From the IMG/VR virus record IMGVR_UViG_3300009160_000080, positions 1 through 37,365 of that record: DNA of 37,365 nucleotides. One strand, 5' to 3'. The translations under genes were made by a program, and so were the position numbers. This DNA is from a virus. The notes under the pieces were generated by a model that saw nothing but the letters and a program-made list of their open reading frames with translations, was not told where the DNA came from and searched no databases. This document shows positions 5,296 to 13,233 of this stretch, piece after piece (position 1 is the stretch's first letter; the number at the start of each line of letters is the position of its first letter).

Positions 5296-5323
5296 GAAAA
5301 TAGCCCTGTCTTGCCGCCGTCAA
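5296..5323 (-). promoter_or_regulatory. Possible leftward promoter (Caulobacter-type)
   Basis: On the minus strand TTGACGG (5323-5317) is followed after 12 bases by GCTATTTTC (5304-5296). This resembles the alphaproteobacterial housekeeping consensus TTGACGS-N(10-14)-GCTANAWC. It would transcribe the G-rich strand of the arrays toward the iterons. Confidence 0.3.
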
Positions 5324-5339
5324 CTAAAAGACGTATCCA
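5311..5339 (+). promoter_or_regulatory. Possible rightward promoter giving a leaderless terminase mRNA
   Basis: TTGCCG (5311-5316), a 17-base spacer and TATCCA (5334-5339) place the expected transcription start at about the A of the ATG at 5346. No Shine-Dalgarno precedes that ATG. The hexamers are weak matches, so confidence is low. Confidence 0.3.
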
Positions 5340-5345
5340 TACCGA

Positions 5346-5783
5346 ATGAGCTACCATTCTCTGCCCTACGAGCCGCGCCGGCTTGAAGCGACTGAGGCGC
5401 GGCTAGAAGCGATATACGGCGCGGCCAAGCTCGGCCTGAAGGGCGACACCCTGGCGCTTGCCGCCGGGATGCTGCCTGTCGAATACCGCCGGCTACGCGA
5501 GTTCGACGCCGCAGCCGAGTTTGCCGAGCTGAAGGGCCGCGCTGACAGCGAGTACGCCGTGTCCAAGACCCTGCACGACGCCGCGCAGGCGGGCGACGCC
5601 AAGGCGGCGCTGGACATCCTCAAGCACGCGCACGGCTGGGTCGCCAAGCAGGCGCTGGACATCAACGTGGACCAGCGCATCAGCATCACGCAGGCGCTGG
5701 AGATGGCGCAGACGCGCGTGCTGGAGATCGTCGACACGACGTACACGGCGGTCGAGAACCAAATGGAGCAAGAACTTGGATAG
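5346..5783 (+). CDS. Putative terminase small subunit
   Basis: A 145-residue protein. The N-terminal half carries a helix-turn-helix-like stretch (AAKLGLKGDTLALAAGMLPV, then EYRRLREFD). A middle segment reads KTLHDAAQAGDAKAALDILK, followed by ITQALEMAQTRVLEIVDT as a C-terminal helix. Length, HTH plus helical oligomerisation region, and position two kilobases before the large terminase all fit a DNA-recognition small terminase; sequence alone does not prove it. The ATG has no visible Shine-Dalgarno and may be leaderless. It overlaps the next gene by eight bases. Confidence 0.65.
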   Translation: MSYHSLPYEPRRLEATEARLEAIYGAAKLGLKGDTLALAAGMLPVEYRRLREFDAAAEFAELKGRADSEYAVSKTLHDAAQAGDAKAALDILKHAHGWVAKQALDINVDQRISITQALEMAQTRVLEIVDTTYTAVENQMEQELG

Positions 5784-6147
5784 CGAACCAGCCCCCAGCT
5801 ACTACACGAAGCTGCCAAAGGGGCTGACGCCCGAGGAACTGTCGGCAGTGCAGTACCACCGCGACAACCTGGACCGGGGTACGTTTCTGACCCAGCCCAA
5901 CAATGAACTGACGACTTTTTACGGCGCTAGGATGGGGACGCCGGAGGGCGTCATGTACTTCCCGACCTACCGGAACGGCGTCATTCTTGAACCAAGAACG
6001 GCGTTTCGGGAGGCTGCGCGGTCTGGCGTTAAGTTCCCGACCTATGCTAACGAAGATCTCGCGAGCGCCGCCGAAACCAAATTACACGGCGTAATGGCAG
6101 CCGACACGGCGGCGTTTCTTGCCGCTAGAGCTAAGGCTAAAAAGTAA
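5776..6147 (+). CDS. Conserved phage protein with Lys tail, terminase-adjacent
   Basis: A 123-residue protein from a TTG start, with GGAG seven bases before it. It reads TKLPKGLTPEELSAVQYHRD, then LTTFYGARMGTPEGVMYFPT, and ends AARAKAKK. No in-frame ATG occurs until about residue 53, inside the conserved part, which supports the TTG. I do not recognise the family; it sits between the small terminase candidate and the DUF6321-like gene, so a role in packaging or head assembly is plausible. The C-terminal Ala/Lys tail resembles those of nearby genes. Confidence 0.7.
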   Translation: MDSEPAPSYYTKLPKGLTPEELSAVQYHRDNLDRGTFLTQPNNELTTFYGARMGTPEGVMYFPTYRNGVILEPRTAFREAARSGVKFPTYANEDLASAAETKLHGVMAADTAAFLAARAKAKK

Positions 6148-6165
6148 CACGACCGGAGCAAGAGC

Positions 6166-6429
6166 ATGGCGTCTAAAAGCAAGGGCCCGTCGCTGTCGGT
6201 TGGACGCGGAGAGAAACTGTCCGTCAAAGCGGGCGCGGGGCTGACGGCCAAGGGTCGCGCCAAGTACAACGCCGCCACCGGCTCACACCTCAAGGCGCCG
6301 GCACCCAGCCCCAAGACGGACGCCGACAAGGGCCGCAAGGCTAGCTTCTGCGCCAGGATGGGGGCAGTCGCAGCCAAGGCTAAGAATGGCGAACGCGCCA
6401 AGGCGTCACTCAAACGATGGAAGTGCTAA
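6166..6429 (+). CDS. DUF6321-like small basic protein
   Basis: An 87-residue, very basic protein. It contains GAGLTAKGRAKYNAATGSHL, KAPAPSPKT and KASFCARMGAVAAKAKNG, and ends ASLKRWKC. The sequence from LTAKGRAKYN to a terminal RKW/KRWKC matches my memory of the DUF6321 family in marine and other phages. GGAGC lies before the ATG. Function unknown; its charge suggests DNA binding, and its place among the packaging genes fits that. Confidence 0.85.
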   Translation: MASKSKGPSLSVGRGEKLSVKAGAGLTAKGRAKYNAATGSHLKAPAPSPKTDADKGRKASFCARMGAVAAKAKNGERAKASLKRWKC

Positions 6430-6430
6430 G

Positions 6431-6595
6431 ATGAAACCAGGTCTGTACACGAACATTAATCTGAAACGCGCCCGCATCGCCGCCGGGTCCGGCGAGAAGA
6501 TGCGCCAGCCCGGTGCCAAGGGTGCGCCCTCGGCCAAGGACTTCAGGGACAGCGCCAAGACGGCCAAGCCAGCCAAAACCAAAGCTAAAAAGTAG
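6431..6595 (+). CDS. 54-residue basic phage protein (GSGEKMRQPG motif)
   Basis: Starts MKPGLYTNINLKRARIAAGS, continues GEKMRQPGAKGAPSAKDFRD and ends TKAKK. This short family (x-GLYxNIxxKRxRIxAGSGEKMRxPGxKGAPTAxxF) is common in phages and lacks a known role. I use the ATG at 6431, one base after the upstream stop; a longer frame from 6386 would only overlap the DUF6321-like gene. It is highly basic and probably nucleic-acid associated. Confidence 0.8.
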   Translation: MKPGLYTNINLKRARIAAGSGEKMRQPGAKGAPSAKDFRDSAKTAKPAKTKAKK

Positions 6596-6610
6596 CGCGG
6601 GAAAAGAAAC

Positions 6611-7513
6611 ATGCCAGCGCCGGCTAACAGCCTGTCAAATTTGTGGGGTGCAGTCCCAGCGGCAAAGGACGCGGGGTCGAACGCGCTGTCGTACCTGTGG
6701 AAACAATCTATGCCGTCTGACGCGAGAGTGTTTTTAAATACGTTGGCCGGGGATCGGTCGCCAATAACAGAAAAAGATTTTCGGCCAGACGAGCTAGCAG
6801 AGATGCGCGGAATTATAGAAGATAAAACCCGCAAATTTAAAGAAAGGGAAAAAAACCTTGGCGCATACCAGCAGGAGTTTAATAACTTTTCGCCCTTAAA
6901 TTTTGCATTAACGGTTGCTAAAGATCCGGAATGGCGGGAGTTAGGCCAGCTTTCTGCCTATCAAGACAAAATAACGCCCGCGCAGGAAACCCGGCGAAAC
7001 GAGTTGCATAGCCGCGTTTTTAGCCGCTACGAAAAGCAAGTGCCGTCGCTTAAAATGTTGTACTACGCCCTTGGCGAAACCCCGGCAAACGTTATGAAGA
7101 TAACGCAGTCATACAAGAATAATATTGTTAACAGCGAGAACCAAAAGGATATTCAATCTACAGCCGATCTTGCTCATCAGTACGCCACTAAAGGCGGTAA
7201 TATCCAGTATGAAGATATGAACTATTCGGCCACGCCACGAGCAATGACTACGTTGGGGAGGTTTAATTTTAGCCGCAAGCCGGACAACGCTGTTGAAATT
7301 ACAGATCGTTACGATTTTAGCAACGAAACTAGGGATTCGGCGGTTGAAAACTATAAGTCCATGACGCCGTTTAACCGAATGATGTCCGTAATGTCGGACA
7401 TCGCGCGGACAAAGGCGTATACCAACCCCCAAGACTTAGCTAGTATACTAGGGAACGCCTACATTGGGGCTGATGGCCGGCCCGTAAATATACGCATACC
7501 CGCGAAAAAATAA
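6611..7513 (+). CDS. Phage protein of unknown function, AT-rich gene
   Basis: A 300-residue protein: MPAPANSLSNLWGAVPAAKD, a Lys/Glu-rich helical middle (DKTRKFKEREKNLGAYQQEF), and a C-terminus with EITDRYDFSNETRDSAVENY, then ILGNAYIGADGRPVNIRIPA. The closing 'RYDF ... GRPVNIRIP' block looks familiar from other phage structural or effector proteins, but I cannot name it. Codon choice (TTT, AAA, ATA) differs sharply from the GC-rich neighbours, a sign of recent transfer. AAAAGAAAC precedes the ATG. It ends exactly where terL begins. Confidence 0.7.
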   Translation: MPAPANSLSNLWGAVPAAKDAGSNALSYLWKQSMPSDARVFLNTLAGDRSPITEKDFRPDELAEMRGIIEDKTRKFKEREKNLGAYQQEFNNFSPLNFALTVAKDPEWRELGQLSAYQDKITPAQETRRNELHSRVFSRYEKQVPSLKMLYYALGETPANVMKITQSYKNNIVNSENQKDIQSTADLAHQYATKGGNIQYEDMNYSATPRAMTTLGRFNFSRKPDNAVEITDRYDFSNETRDSAVENYKSMTPFNRMMSVMSDIARTKAYTNPQDLASILGNAYIGADGRPVNIRIPAKK

Positions 7514-9043
7514 ATGCAGGAACCGCAGTACTCGGCCCAGGACGAGATGCAGTTGATGTCTCAACTGTGGGCGCCGGGCCTTAAGGACGACCCGCTCAAG
7601 TTCGTGCTGTATTCGTTCCCGTGGGGGCAAAAAGGCACGCCGCTGGAGAACTTCCACGGGCCGCGCAAGTGGCAGCGTGAGGTGCTGCAAGACCTGGCCG
7701 ACCACATCAAGCAGAACAACGGCAAGGTGGACTTCGACACGTTCCGGATGTCAACGTCCTCCGGGCGCGGCATCGGCAAGTCGGCGCTGGTGTCTTGGCT
7801 GGTCATCTGGATGCTATCGACCCGGATCGGGTCTACCACCCTCGTGTCGGCCAATTCGGAAGCGCAGCTACGCTCGGTAACCTGGGCGGAGATAACCAAG
7901 TGGCTGTCCATGAGCCTGCAAAGCCACTGGTTCGAGGTGTCGGCCACCCGCGTCATGCCGGCCAAGTGGCTAACCGACCTGGTCGAGCGCGACCTGAAGA
8001 TGGGAACGCGCTACTGGGGCGTTGAGGGGCGGCTGTGGTCGGCGGAGAACCCGGACGCCTACGCCGGCGTGCATAACTTCGCGGGCGTGCTGCTGGTATT
8101 CGACGAGGCCAGCGGTATCGACGACAGCATCTGGTCCGTTGCGGCGGGGTTTTTCACGGAAAACACGCCAAATCGCTTCTGGTTGGCGTTTTCCAACCCA
8201 CGGCGCAACACCGGGTACTTCTACGAGACATTTAACTCCAAGCGGGACTTCTGGCGCAACAAGGAAGTGGATGCCCGCACCGTCGAGGGCACCGACAAGG
8301 CCGTGTACCAGCAGATTATCGACGAATACGGGCCGGACAGCAGCCAGGCGCACGTCGAAGTGTACGGGCTGTTCCCGAACGCCAGCGACGACCAGTTCAT
8401 AAGCGTTAATGCCGTGACTGAGGCTATGGCGCGGACACGGATGAAGGACCCCACGGCCCCGATGATCGTCGGCGTGGACCCGGCGCGGTTCGGGGCGGAC
8501 TCGACGGTCATCGTCGTGCGCCAGGGGCGCGATATAGTCGAGATCCGGCGCTATAAGGGCGACGATACGATGGAAACCGTGGGCCGCGTCATTGATGTTA
8601 TTGAGGAATACAAGCCCGCGATGGTCGTCATTGACGAGGGCGGCCTGGGCGCCGGCGTCGTGGACCGCCTCAAGGAGCAAAAGTATAAGATCCGGGGTGT
8701 AAACTTCGCCAATAAGGCCAAGAACCCGATGATGTGGGGCAACAAGCGCGCCGAGATGTGGGGCGACATGCGCGAGTGGCTCAAGACGGCGGCCCTGCCC
8801 AACGACAAGTACCTGAAGTCGGACCTCATCAGCCCCCTGATGAAGCCCGACAGCAAGGGCTCGATATTCTTGGAAAGCAAGAAGGACATGAAGGCCCGAG
8901 GGCTATCGTCTCCTGACGCTGCGGATGCTATAGCCGTGACGTTCGCGTTCCCCGTGGCACGCCGGGAACACCGACCGATTGACGCAAAGGCACGCACGTC
9001 GTACTCTCACGGCGGAATACCCACGTCTTGGATGGGATCTTAA
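7514..9043 (+). CDS. terL: Terminase large subunit
   Basis: A 509-residue packaging motor. The ATPase domain has Walker A SSGRGIGKSA at about 82-91 and Walker B VLLVFDEAS at about 192-200, followed by SNPRRNTGYF as coupling region. The nuclease domain has the three acidic positions of the RNase H fold: VGVDPARFGADST (about 319-331), VVIDEGGLGAG (about 371-381) and SPDAADAIA (about 467-475). It translocates DNA into the procapsid through the portal and cuts the concatemer. It starts directly after the upstream stop without a clear Shine-Dalgarno, so coupling is likely. Confidence 0.97.
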   Translation: MQEPQYSAQDEMQLMSQLWAPGLKDDPLKFVLYSFPWGQKGTPLENFHGPRKWQREVLQDLADHIKQNNGKVDFDTFRMSTSSGRGIGKSALVSWLVIWMLSTRIGSTTLVSANSEAQLRSVTWAEITKWLSMSLQSHWFEVSATRVMPAKWLTDLVERDLKMGTRYWGVEGRLWSAENPDAYAGVHNFAGVLLVFDEASGIDDSIWSVAAGFFTENTPNRFWLAFSNPRRNTGYFYETFNSKRDFWRNKEVDARTVEGTDKAVYQQIIDEYGPDSSQAHVEVYGLFPNASDDQFISVNAVTEAMARTRMKDPTAPMIVGVDPARFGADSTVIVVRQGRDIVEIRRYKGDDTMETVGRVIDVIEEYKPAMVVIDEGGLGAGVVDRLKEQKYKIRGVNFANKAKNPMMWGNKRAEMWGDMREWLKTAALPNDKYLKSDLISPLMKPDSKGSIFLESKKDMKARGLSSPDAADAIAVTFAFPVARREHRPIDAKARTSYSHGGIPTSWMGS

Positions 9044-9044
9044 C

Positions 9045-9185
9045 ATGCCCCTTAAAAAATCAACCGGCAAATCGGCTTTCCGTTCTAACGTCAAAGCTGA
9101 AATAGCGGCGGGTAAACCTGTGAAACAAGCTGTGGCTATCGCGTATTCGGTAAAACGTAACGCGGCCAAAAAAGGCAAAAAGTAG
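9045..9185 (+). CDS. 46-residue Lys-rich phage protein
   Basis: A short gene between terminase and portal encoding MPLKKSTGKSAFRSNVKAEI followed by AAGKPVKQAVAIAYSVKR and ending KKGKK. The pattern PLKKGxSxxxxSxNIxxExxAGKPxKQAVAIAxxxxR is widespread in phage genomes at just this position; its function is unknown. It starts one base after the terL stop and ends four bases before the portal start. It is strongly basic and may contact DNA or the portal. Confidence 0.8.
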   Translation: MPLKKSTGKSAFRSNVKAEIAAGKPVKQAVAIAYSVKRNAAKKGKK

Positions 9186-9189
9186 CCCT

Positions 9190-11436
9190 ATGGATCCTAC
9201 CGGTATTATTGCGGCGGCTAAGGTTGCCAATGTTGGCGGCCCGACCCCCGATAAAGACAGCAATGATACGCTGGCTACCATGCGTAGCCGGTTTACTATG
9301 GCTATGTCCGCCTACAGCGACAGCCGCGAGGATGAACTGGACGACCTGCGCTTTATGGCCGGTTCGCCAGACAACCAGTGGCAGTGGCCGGCGGACGTGC
9401 TGGCAACACGCGGATCTGTGCAGGGGCAGACGATCAATGCGCGCCCCTGCCTGACAATCAACAAGCTGCCCCAGCACGTCCGCCAAGTAACCAACGACCA
9501 GCGGCAGAACCGCCCGTCTGGCAAGGTCATCCCGGCAGACGACAACGGCGACGTCGAAGTCGCGGAGATCTTCGACGGCATCGTCCGTCATATCGAATAT
9601 ATGTCGGACGCCGACGTGGCCTACGACACCGCCTGCGACAACCAGGTGACTTACGGCGAAGGCTACATCCGCATCCTGACCGAGTATTGCCGCGAAAACA
9701 GCTTCGATCAAGATCTGAAGATAGGCCGTATTCGCAATTCGTTTAGCGTCTACATGGACCCGACGATCCAAGACCCAACTGGGGCCGACGCTCAGTGGTG
9801 CTTTATCACCGAGGATGTCACCAAGGCCGACTACTCCCGGATGTTCCCCGACGCCGCGCCGGTCAGCTCCATGCTGGCCCAGGGCGTAGGCGACCAGTCT
9901 CTCAGCCAGTGGCTGTCCGAAGACACCGTGCGGATTGCCGAGTATTTCTATATCGACCACGAAAACGCGACTTTGAACCTGTATCCAGGCAATTTGACGG
10001 CGTTTGCTAACACCCCGCAAGACAAGCAACTGAAGGCTATGTACGGCGGAAAACCGCTGAAAAGCCGCGTTGTTGACCGTAAAAAGGTCATGTGGATGAA
10101 AACTAACGGCTACGAAGTCATCGAAGAACGCGAGTGGGCCGGGCAATGGATTCCCGTGGTCCGCGTGGTCGGAAATGAGTTCGAAGTAGACGGCCAACTG
10201 CACGTCTCAGGTCTTGTGCGTAATGCCAAGGACGCGCAGCGGATGTACAACTACTGGGTTAGCCAGGAGGCCGAAATGCTGGCCCTGGCGCCCAAAGCGC
10301 CCTTTATCGGCTACGGCGGCCAGTTTGAAGGCTACGAACAGCAGTGGAAGACCGCCAATACGACCAACTGGCCGTATCTGGAGGTCAATCCGGACGTCAC
10401 AGACGGCGCTGGCGGTAGTCTGCCACTACCCCAGCGGGCGCAGCCTCCGATGGCCTCCAGCGGCCTCCTACAGGCCAAGGCGGGCGCTTCGGACGACATC
10501 AAGTCCACGACCGGGCAGTACGACAGCAGCCTGGGCGCGAGAAGCAACGAACGCTCGGGCAAGGCGATCCTCGCCCGCGAGCGCCAGGGCGACACCGGCA
10601 CCTACCACTACGTCGATAACCTGGCCCGCGCGATCCGGCACGTCACCCGGCAGTTGGTCGATATGATCCCTAAGATCTACGACACGGAGCGCGTAGCGCG
10701 CATCGTGGGTATCGACGGCGAAGTCGATATGGTGAAGATCAACCCCTCGCAGCCGGAACCCGTCAAGAAGATCGTCGACCAGGCCGGCAACGTCATAGAG
10801 AAGATCTACAATCCGTCCGTGGGCACCTACGACGTCATGGTCACGACTGGCCCCGGCTACATGACCAAGCGCCAGGAAGCCCTAGACGCTATGGGCAATA
10901 TCCTCCAGACCAACCCGCAACTGTGGCAAGTGGCCGGCGACCTGTTCGTAAAGAACATGGACTGGCCGGGAGCGCAGGAGATGGCGGCACGGTTTAAGAA
11001 GATCATTGACCCGCGTGTGCTGGCAGACGACGACAAGTCGCCTGAGCTTCAGCAGGCCGAGAAGCTGAACGAGGCGATGCATCAGGAATTGAACCAAGTC
11101 ACTGGAATGCTGAAGAATATCGGGCAGTCTATGGAGGCGCAGGACTTGAAGGTTAAGGAGTTTGAGGCCGAAGTTAAGGCTTTTGACGCCGAAACCAAGC
11201 GTATTAGCGTGGTGCAGGCGTCCATGAACCCCGAGCAGATCCAAGACATAATCATGGGCACGATCCACGGTATGATGACCTCGGGCGACCTAGTCTTGCC
11301 TTCTGGCGAACGTGCGCCTATGGAACAGGGCGAGCAGCCGGAGATGGCAGCGCAGCCAGAGATGCCGCCGCCGGAAACAGGCGCCGAAGCGCCGCCTGAT
11401 ATGGGACAAATGCCTGATATGGGACAGCCGCAATGA
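9190..11436 (+). CDS. P22-like portal protein
   Basis: A 748-residue protein of the size of P22 gp1. N-terminal features are RFTMAMSAYSDSREDELDDL, FMAGSPDNQW and CLTINKLPQHVRQVTNDQRQ, followed by a D-rich stem region (YDTACDNQVTYGEGYIRI). The C-terminus (about 615-748) is a long helical and Pro/Glu/Met-rich barrel tail ending PDMGQMPDMGQPQ. It forms the dodecameric ring at the capsid vertex, receives TerL during packaging and the gp4-like adaptor afterwards. The stop overlaps the DUF5856 gene start (ATGA). Confidence 0.93.
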   Translation: MDPTGIIAAAKVANVGGPTPDKDSNDTLATMRSRFTMAMSAYSDSREDELDDLRFMAGSPDNQWQWPADVLATRGSVQGQTINARPCLTINKLPQHVRQVTNDQRQNRPSGKVIPADDNGDVEVAEIFDGIVRHIEYMSDADVAYDTACDNQVTYGEGYIRILTEYCRENSFDQDLKIGRIRNSFSVYMDPTIQDPTGADAQWCFITEDVTKADYSRMFPDAAPVSSMLAQGVGDQSLSQWLSEDTVRIAEYFYIDHENATLNLYPGNLTAFANTPQDKQLKAMYGGKPLKSRVVDRKKVMWMKTNGYEVIEEREWAGQWIPVVRVVGNEFEVDGQLHVSGLVRNAKDAQRMYNYWVSQEAEMLALAPKAPFIGYGGQFEGYEQQWKTANTTNWPYLEVNPDVTDGAGGSLPLPQRAQPPMASSGLLQAKAGASDDIKSTTGQYDSSLGARSNERSGKAILARERQGDTGTYHYVDNLARAIRHVTRQLVDMIPKIYDTERVARIVGIDGEVDMVKINPSQPEPVKKIVDQAGNVIEKIYNPSVGTYDVMVTTGPGYMTKRQEALDAMGNILQTNPQLWQVAGDLFVKNMDWPGAQEMAARFKKIIDPRVLADDDKSPELQQAEKLNEAMHQELNQVTGMLKNIGQSMEAQDLKVKEFEAEVKAFDAETKRISVVQASMNPEQIQDIIMGTIHGMMTSGDLVLPSGERAPMEQGEQPEMAAQPEMPPPETGAEAPPDMGQMPDMGQPQ

Positions 11437-11795
11437 AAGCCCCTGACTTCGTAGGTATGTTGTTCTTGGCGCGCGACGTTGCGCACTCGGTCCACCTGAA
11501 CACCCGCAGTTACGCCAAACACAAGGCGTTGCAGAAGTTCTACAACGGTATTGTGGGCTTGGCCGATAGTTTTGCCGAAGCCTACCAGGGCCGTAATGGT
11601 CTTATTGGCCCTATACCGCTGATGTCGGCTAAGAAAACCGCCAATATCATTGCTTTTTTGGAAGACCAACTGGCTGAAATTGAGGCTGGCCGCTACGAAA
11701 TGGTGCCGAAAACGGACACCCCGTTGCACAACCTTATTGACGGTATAGTTGAGTTGTATCTTAGCACGCTCTACAAACTCAAATTTTTAGCGTAG
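11433..11795 (+). CDS. DUF5856-type phage protein
   Basis: A 120-residue, mainly helical protein: MKAPDFVGMLFLARDVAHSV, HLNTRSYAKHKALQKFYNGI, DSFAEAYQGRNGLIGPIP and IVELYLSTLYKLKFLA. These blocks match my memory of DUF5856, a family placed next to portal genes in many phages. The spaced His and Glu/Asp residues (AHSVH, HKAL, DSFAEAY) recall four-helix DPS/ferritin-like folds, but that is inference. It is coupled to the portal by ATGA. Confidence 0.88.
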   Translation: MKAPDFVGMLFLARDVAHSVHLNTRSYAKHKALQKFYNGIVGLADSFAEAYQGRNGLIGPIPLMSAKKTANIIAFLEDQLAEIEAGRYEMVPKTDTPLHNLIDGIVELYLSTLYKLKFLA

Positions 11796-11804
11796 GATTA
11801 GGTC

Positions 11805-12083
11805 ATGGCAGCAAATTATCTAAATCTCAGCGCGACCACGCAAATCAAGGTGGGCGCCGGCAAGCTCAAGGGCATCATGTGCAGCACGGCGTCTGCTACA
11901 CCGACCCTCGCCGTCTATGACAGCGCGACCGCTGGAACGGGCGCGGTCACAATGTTTGCGGAATTTGTGCCTGGCGCGCACACGATGTACCCGCTGACGG
12001 GCGACGACGGCGGCATCTGGTTTAGCAAAGGCTTGTATGTAGTGGTCGGCGGCACCGTTGGTGTTACGTTCATCTACGAATAG
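11805..12083 (+). CDS. Small structural-type protein, tandem paralog 1
   Basis: A 92-residue protein, MAANYLNLSATTQIKVGAGK..., with LKGIMCSTASATPTLAVYDS, YPLTGDDGGIWFSKGLYVVV and a terminal VTFIYE. It is a short all-beta protein without signal or membrane segment. It shares GKLKGI, CS(T/S)ASATP, DSAT, DGGI, FS(K/R)GLY and TFIYE with the next gene, so the two are a tandem duplication. Its position just before scaffold and coat suggests a minor head, decoration or head-fibre component; unproven. Confidence 0.75.
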   Translation: MAANYLNLSATTQIKVGAGKLKGIMCSTASATPTLAVYDSATAGTGAVTMFAEFVPGAHTMYPLTGDDGGIWFSKGLYVVVGGTVGVTFIYE

Positions 12084-12091
12084 GAACGAAC

Positions 12092-12385
12092 ATGGCCAAG
12101 TATTATCAGCTAAGCGTAACCGCCGGCGTGCCAAACAAGACCACGATAAAGTCGGGTTTTGGCAAGCTGAAAGGTATTTTTTGCAGTTCTGCGTCGGCCA
12201 CGCCCCGCGTAACGGTCCATGACTCCGCGACACAAACGGCAACGGACCCCACGATTATCAGCCTCTTGACCCCGCAAGCCGGAGAAAATTACCCGTTGAG
12301 CGGTTCGGATGGTGGTATTGGCTTTAGCCGGGGATTGTATATACTGGCTACCGGCACAATGGAATTGACATTTATTTACGAATAA
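12092..12385 (+). CDS. Small structural-type protein, tandem paralog 2
   Basis: A 97-residue relative of the preceding gene product: MAKYYQLSVTAGVPNKTTIK, then GKLKGIFCSSASATPRVTVH, YPLSGSDGGIGFSRGLYILA and MELTFIYE. Roughly two fifths of positions match paralog 1, and the DNA has diverged widely, so the duplication is old. A short spacer (eight bases) separates them. The role is probably the same class of virion surface or connector protein. Confidence 0.75.
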   Translation: MAKYYQLSVTAGVPNKTTIKSGFGKLKGIFCSSASATPRVTVHDSATQTATDPTIISLLTPQAGENYPLSGSDGGIGFSRGLYILATGTMELTFIYE

Positions 12386-12427
12386 CCGCACTAGCGCGGT
12401 ACGCTAGGGACTTCTCAGGGGTCATAA

Positions 12428-13216
12428 GTGAATAACGAACTTCCTACTGCGGTTACAGCGGATACACCCGCGCCGGAATTGGAGTTAACGGTAGCTCCAA
12501 CCACCGAAGATAAATCTACGCCGGATGCGTCAACGGAAGAAGTACCCAGGTCTTTCACACAAGAAGAACTGGACTCCATCGTTGGCAAACGCCTAGCGCG
12601 TGAACAAAGGAAATGGGAGCGAGATCAGGCTCAACGCGTCGCTGAACAGCAGGCTACACCCGCTTCGGTAGGGAACCTGACCGTCAGTGATTTTGAGAGT
12701 CCCGAGGCTTACGCAGAGGTTTTGGCCGAGCGTAAGGCAGAGGAATTGGTGGCTAGACGTGAAGACGCTAGGCAGCAGTCCGCAATTCTCGACGCCTATC
12801 ACGATAAAGAAGAAGAAGCCCGGATTAAATACGACGACTTTCAACAGGTTGCGTACAATCCGTCGCTTTCAATCTCAAGCGTGATGGCGCAAGCGATCCA
12901 GTCTTCGGATATAGGGCCAGAGTTGATTTATCATCTCGGCGTTAATCCGAAAGAGGCAGAGCGTATTGCCCGTTTACCCGAGGTCTTGCAGGCTAAGGAA
13001 ATCGGACGGCTAGAAGCCACGATGGCGTCAAATCCCCCGGTAAGAAAAACTTCAACGGCCCCGGCACCTATTGCACCTGTCACCGCACGAACCACTGGTT
13101 CCCCCGCTTATGACACCACCGACCCTCGGTCTATCAAGGCCATGTCTACATCGGATTGGATCGAAGCGGAGCGGCAACGACAGGCCAAAAAGTTCGAGGC
13201 TTCCCGTAACCGTTAA
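12428..13216 (+). CDS. Scaffolding protein
   Basis: A 262-residue protein read from a GTG start with AGGGG upstream. The N-terminus is acidic and disordered (TPAPELELTVAPTTEDK), followed by RSFTQEELDSIVGKRLAREQ, a helix typical of phage scaffolds, a long charged coiled coil (ERKAEELVARREDARQQS), and a basic C-terminus ending RQAKKFEASRNR, like the coat-binding end of P22 gp8. Immediate position before the coat gene supports the call. It would drive procapsid assembly and exit during packaging. Confidence 0.88.
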   Translation: MNNELPTAVTADTPAPELELTVAPTTEDKSTPDASTEEVPRSFTQEELDSIVGKRLAREQRKWERDQAQRVAEQQATPASVGNLTVSDFESPEAYAEVLAERKAEELVARREDARQQSAILDAYHDKEEEARIKYDDFQQVAYNPSLSISSVMAQAIQSSDIGPELIYHLGVNPKEAERIARLPEVLQAKEIGRLEATMASNPPVRKTSTAPAPIAPVTARTTGSPAYDTTDPRSIKAMSTSDWIEAERQRQAKKFEASRNR

Positions 13217-13233
13217 CAATTTGGAAGGCTCAC

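Larger units (their letters stand above)
4619..5345. other. Intergenic control region, about 730 bp without genes
   Basis: The only long non-coding stretch, lying between the leftward operon and the rightward terminase operon. In order it holds a leftward promoter, five iterons, an AT-rich core, five inverted iterons, an 11-bp inverted repeat, three C-rich tandem arrays, a G-run, a strong rightward terminator, and two overlapping promoter candidates of opposite direction. ORFs crossing the C-rich arrays exist in several frames but are low-complexity artefacts. Origin of replication, packaging site and regulatory RNA are all possible roles. Confidence 0.75.

Noticed and set aside
4968-5386. 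ORFs on both strands across the C-rich arrays, with collagen-like Gly-Pro-Pro or Ala-Gly-Arg repeats
   Set aside because: All six frames stay open because the tandem repeats lack stops. The frames run through the intrinsic terminator, have no ribosome binding site and change sequence with each repeat unit.
9136-10203. 355-codon antisense frame over the portal gene
   Set aside because: Shadow of the portal coding frame with no domain and no start signal.
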